A stretch of 18,183 nt of DNA from CAZQRW01 sp964596115. Lineage in GTDB: Bacteria > Hydrothermota > UBA3072 > B12-G15. The notes beneath the pieces were generated by a model. It was not told the origin of the DNA. It saw nothing but the letters and a program-made list of their open reading frames with translations, and did not search any database. Shown here piece by piece: positions 15,319 to 18,183 of the stretch. Where the stretch lies: contig CAZQRW010000042.1 of assembly GCA_964596115.1 (NCBI GenBank), forward strand, positions 1 to 18,183. Direction: 5' to 3'. The stretch's first letter is position 1. Every line of letters begins with the position of its first letter. The position numbers and the translations under genes were made by a program.

Positions 15319-16003
15319 AGAACGGAAGTTGCTGCCTGCCTCAATGGTAACATTGAGGGTAATATTTGGCTGTATGCGGGGAACCCCTGAGAGCTCTTTC
15401 TACCAGGATAAATTCCGGTAAGAATGAAAGAGATTGGGCAATCCGCAGAAAATCCATTTAAATTATGGAGATTCTCAGAGACTATACGCCAAATATCCTG
15501 TTAAGGAGGTTTAATGGAACTATCAGCAGATTGGGTAGTTGGATTTGTTGACGGAGAAGGATGTTTCTATGTGGAAATTAACAAACATCCAGAAATGGCT
15601 GCTAAATTCCAGGTTCTTCCAGAATTCAGAGTAGTTCAACATAAAAGAGATATCCAAGTTCTTTATGCAATAAAGCGATTTTTCAGGTGCGGTGTTGTAA
15701 GGCGAAATCACGACGATAAATATGAATTTAGGATAGGGAAATTGGAGTGCCTTAAGAAGATTGTTGAATTTTTTCAGAAGCATCCTCTGAAGACGAAAAA
15801 GAACATTGATTTCCGAAAATTCGCTAAGATTGTTAGAAAAATGGAGAAAGAAAAACATCTTACAAATGAAGGACTGAAAGATATAGTAAAAATAGCAATG
15901 GATATGAATACAGGAAACCACACGAAACTGAAAGAGATTTATGATAATCTTTAACTGGATAAAGATATAGTCCACCCCTGGTAGAAATATCAGGAAAATG
16001 GTG
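15319..16003 (+). ncRNA. Group I intron 2 (685 nt), insertion after E. coli U1931, with endonuclease ORF
   Basis: P1 pairs AGGT|AG (15315-15320) with CTGCCT (15332-15337), with U-G at the splice site. TTGCT (15329-15333) can pair with the 3' exon AGCGA as P10. The intron ends in G. P7 pairs GACTAT (15480-15485, in the typical GACUAUACGCC context) with ATAGTC (15967-15972). The endonuclease gene lies between these two strands, in the P8 loop. Introns at 1931 are known in Thermotoga and Simkania 23S genes and in organelles. Confidence 0.92.
15514..15954 (+). CDS. LAGLIDADG homing endonuclease, single motif
   Basis: 146 residues with one LAGLIDADG-type motif near the N-terminus (ADWVVGFVDGEGCFYVEI, residues 5-22). 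It therefore probably works as a homodimer, like I-CreI. The acidic residue of DGEG is the expected metal ligand. Later segments (FKIGK-like RIGKLECLKKIVEFF and KTKKNIDFRKFAKIV) match the PF00961-type fold. A strong Shine-Dalgarno site (AAGGAGG, 15503-15509) precedes the ATG, so it can be translated from the precursor or the excised intron. It would cut intronless 23S alleles around position 1931 and drive intron homing. The frame is intact and looks functional. Target specificity is inferred from the insertion site. Confidence 0.9.
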   Translation: MELSADWVVGFVDGEGCFYVEINKHPEMAAKFQVLPEFRVVQHKRDIQVLYAIKRFFRCGVVRRNHDDKYEFRIGKLECLKKIVEFFQKHPLKTKKNIDFRKFAKIVRKMEKEKHLTNEGLKDIVKIAMDMNTGNHTKLKEIYDNL

Positions 16004-16050
<47 letters not shown>

Positions 16051-16331
16051 CGACTTAGACATTGTCTCAACGAGGGGCTCGGTGAAATTGGAGTCGCGGT
16101 GAAGATACCGCGTACCCGTGGAAGGACGAAAAGACCCCGTGAACCTTTACTGCAACCTGGTATTGGGTTTTGACAAGGCATGTGTAGGATAGGTGGGAGG
16201 CTATGAACCCGTCTCGTCAGGGGCGGGGGAGCCAATGGTGAAATACCACCCTTGTCTTGTTGGAGCTCTAACCTCTGGTGTGTAGCCAGAGGGACATTGC
16301 CTGGTGGGCAGTTTTACTGGGGCGGTAGCCT

Positions 16332-16639
16332 CAAATAGTGGGGCGCCCTGATGGAAACATCAGGGGCAAATCTGGCTATATGCTGGGAAGTCCGTCCTCT
16401 AACAGGTTTTTGCCTCTAAAACCTGCGAAGGGGTTAGGATCTGGTGATACTTATAGTAATAAGTAAAAAATCACCAGTGCGGATTATCAGCAGGGAAGGA
16501 TTTATTCCCCCTCAACGACTATACGCCGGACATCCCTTATGGGATGGTGATATAGTCTGATCTTCCAGGCGACTGGAAGCCCAAAAAATTTGGGGTCTGG
16601 CTGAATATATAGAATTTTTTAGCCAGGCTAACACAAATG
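16332..16639 (+). ncRNA. Group I intron 3 (308 nt), insertion after about E. coli U2262
   Basis: The 5' exon end GCCT (with a following C) pairs with the guide GGGGC (16340-16344), U-G at the splice site. The intron ends in G, and the joined exons restore the GCCTCC/GGAGGC helix next to the P-loop. P2 is a perfect CCCTGATG/CATCAGGG hairpin capped by GAAA (16346-16365). P7 pairs GACTAT (16517-16522) with ATAGTC (16552-16557), and P8 is CATCCC/GGGATG (16531-16546). No reading frame of note. It is a minimal ribozyme and a sister of intron 1. Confidence 0.92.
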
Positions 16640-16795
16640 CCTAAAATGTAACGGAGGCGTCCAAAGGTTCCCTCAAGCCGGACGGTAACCGGCTGTAGAG
16701 CACAAGGGTAGAAGGGAGCCTGACTGTGAGGGAGACATCCCGAGCAGAGCCGAAAGGCGGGCCTAGTGATCCGGCGGTTCCGAGTGGAAGGGCCG

Positions 16796-16850
<55 letters not shown>

Positions 16851-16851
16851 C

Positions 16852-16924
<73 letters not shown>

Positions 16925-16927
16925 GGT

Positions 16928-16970
<43 letters not shown>

Positions 16971-17681
16971 AGACAACACTGCGTTGCCAGAGAGTAATCT
17001 CTGGAAAAATAAAGTTGGCTCATATCGGTGAAACCCTACTTCTCTTTCCGAACAGAGAAGGGGCAATACCGAGGGAAGGCAGGTAGTTATATGAATTCAA
17101 CAATCATTGCCTATATTGCTGGTTTTCTTGACGGCGATGGCAGTATTTTCTTTCAGTTGGTTAGAAGAAAGGACTATGTTTATGGTTAGGTGAGAAGTTC
17201 TATCGCTTTTTGTTAAAAGAAAGAACACATAGAAATTTTGAGTGGTTAAAATCCGTTTTTAAATGTGGATATATTCGTCATCGTCCAACAGGGATCAGCG
17301 ATTATACGATTGTTGAATTAGCTAAGGTTAAAGAAATTCCGATATTGTTGAAACCTTATGTTCGACTTAAACAAAGACAGGTAAATCTGGGTATTAAAAT
17401 CATTGATGAACTAAACACTGTAAAATGCCCGGAAGACTTCTTGAAGGTATGCAGAATGGTTGATTATTTCGGAGAACTCAATTATTCAAAGAAACGCAAA
17501 ATTACTTCTCAAGATGTTAAAAGGTTTCTGGAAGTGCATAACTACCTTGCCCCTGTAGAGACTGATTCCGTAAAGGATGAGAGTCATCTTTTGTAATAAG
17601 ATGGCTAATACGCCAACCGCCTCTGTGGCAATCAGAGGATGAAGGTATAGTCCATGCCACCAGTAATGGTGGAATAACATG
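16971..17681 (+). ncRNA. Group I intron 4 (711 nt), insertion after E. coli U2593, with degenerate endonuclease
   Basis: The 5' exon AACGT pairs with the guide GCGTT (16981-16985), U-G at the splice site. CAC just upstream can pair with GTG of the 3' exon. The intron ends in G. P7 can pair GGCTA (17603-17607, before ATACGCC) with TAGTC (17648-17652). The endonuclease remnant lies upstream of P7, unlike intron 2, where it is in P8. The site equals that of the Chlamydomonas chloroplast Cr.LSU intron, host of I-CreI. Confidence 0.9.
17091..17596 (+). pseudogene. Broken LAGLIDADG homing endonuclease in intron 4
   Basis: From the ATG at 17091 the frame reads MNSTIIAYIAGFLDGDGSI, with a canonical LAGLIDADG motif, then meets TAG at 17187. 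The same frame resumes as VRSSIAFC before TAA at 17214 and KKEHIEI. The similarity then continues in another frame from about 17240 (EWLKSVFKCGYIRHR) to a TAA at 17594. The TAG could come from loss of one codon in a YQ or FQ pair, and the TAA from a CAA codon. Three lesions make full-length translation unlikely. A TTG-initiated downstream piece of 128 residues would lack the catalytic motif. Confidence 0.85.
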
Positions 17682-17736
17682 CGTGAGACAGTTCGGACTT
17701 AATCCTCCACGGGCGCAAGAGACTTGAGGGGAGCTA

Positions 17737-17778
<42 letters not shown>

Positions 17779-17823
17779 CCTGTTGTCACGCCAGTGGCAC
17801 AGCAGGGTAGCTACGTTCGGATG

Positions 17824-17856
<33 letters not shown>

Positions 17857-18021
17857 CACCCCAAGATTAGGTCTCTCGTCTCGAGGCTTCGGCTTTGAGA
17901 CTAAGGTCCCTTCGAGATCAGGAGGTTGATAGGCGGTAGGTGGAAGTCGGGTAACCGATTAAGCCGAGCCGTACTAATAGACCGAGAGGCTTGTCCAAAT
18001 TATATTATTCCAGAATGTATG

Positions 18022-18041
18022 CCCATTCAGTTGTCAAAGAT
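18022..18041 (+). other. 3' arm of the 23S precursor processing stem
   Basis: CCCATTCAGTTGTCAAAGAT is the perfect reverse complement of 12882-12901. It starts 25 bases after the mature 3' end and stops just before the terminator, so the stem defines the pre-23S unit and shows that nothing else is needed downstream for processing. Confidence 0.85.
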
Positions 18042-18044
18042 ATT

Positions 18045-18080
18045 AAAAATTCAAGACTACGTAGTCTTGAATTTTTTTTT
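18045..18080 (+). terminator. Intrinsic terminator of the 23S rRNA gene
   Basis: A perfect 16-bp-arm palindrome (18045-18060 with 18061-18076; centre GACTACGTAGTC) continues into a T-run ending at 18080. It shows that this transcription unit ends right after 23S, without a 5S gene. Confidence 0.85.
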
Positions 18081-18183
18081 AAAAGGAGACTATAAACAAA
18101 AAATAAGGAGTGAAAAGGATGAAAAGTGCTCCTTGGGGACGGGGGTTGAAAATTTGAAAATTTAGTCATTTTCTATGTTTATA
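18081..18183. other. Unassigned right edge
   Basis: AT-rich sequence with a short GC-rich patch (CTCCTTGGGGACGGGGGTTG, 18129-18148) followed by the direct repeat GAAAATTTGAAAATTT. A 12-codon frame starts at an ATG at 18119 behind AAGGAG, but is too short to call. The GC patch may be the end of a dispersed repeat or mobile element cut by the window. No 5S rRNA is visible. Confidence 0.35.

Noticed and set aside
17210..17596. TTG-initiated 128-residue frame as an independent gene
   Set aside because: It is the C-terminal part of the broken intron 4 endonuclease. The LAGLIDADG motif lies in another frame upstream.
17926..18165. 79-codon frame crossing the 3' end of 23S
   Set aside because: It passes through the rRNA end, the processing stem and the terminator palindrome, so it is not a gene.

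Overview
The window looks like part of a chromosome from an AT-rich, anaerobic, hydrogen-metabolising bacterium, probably an uncultivated lineage. The rRNA is clearly bacterial. The protein genes point to Fe-S electron transfer and maturation of a [NiFe] hydrogenase. Nothing seen here fixes the phylum.

Layout. (1) Positions 1-3240: the tail of an unidentified gene, a major-facilitator transporter (+), and a convergent sigma-54-dependent activator (-) with two PAS domains. (2) 3369-6070: a tight operon encoding a 16-cysteine CooF/HycB-type ferredoxin, two tandem MetV-like cysteine proteins, an MvhD-ferredoxin-zinc-ribbon fusion and a small acidic protein. It resembles the electron-transfer periphery of a methylene-tetrahydrofolate reductase or heterodisulfide-reductase complex, but metF and hdrA are absent. 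(3) 6329-11179: hypF-hypC-hypD-hypE-hypA, the Fe(CN)2CO and nickel-insertion machinery, without hypB or hydrogenase structural genes. (4) 11180-11752: a gene-free stretch of palindromic repeats. (5) 11753-12750: a small double zinc-ribbon protein and a lipoprotein, closed by a strong terminator. (6) 12830-18080: a free-standing 23S rRNA gene with its own promoter, a perfect 20-bp processing stem and its own terminator. No 16S, 5S or tRNA gene accompanies it in the window.

The most striking element is the 23S gene. Four group I introns (335, 685, 308 and 711 nt) interrupt it at E. coli-equivalent positions 1917, 1931, 2262 and 2593, all in functional-centre helices. Every junction follows the group I rule: a U ends the 5' exon and pairs with a G of the internal guide, and a G ends the intron. 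The first two introns are separated by an exon of only 14 nt. Intron 2 carries an apparently intact single-motif LAGLIDADG endonuclease. Intron 4 carries a broken one. Introns 1 and 3 have no open frame and share a nearly identical core, so they look like sister copies at different sites. Removing all four leaves a 3046-nt rRNA with the expected conserved sequence across each joint.

A second theme is promoter architecture. Several transcription units have a -35 box, a 16-bp spacer and a -10 box placed so that transcription should start at, or a few bases before, the ATG. These look like leaderless mRNAs, whereas internal operon genes carry good Shine-Dalgarno sites. All E. coli numbering was done by hand alignment from memory.
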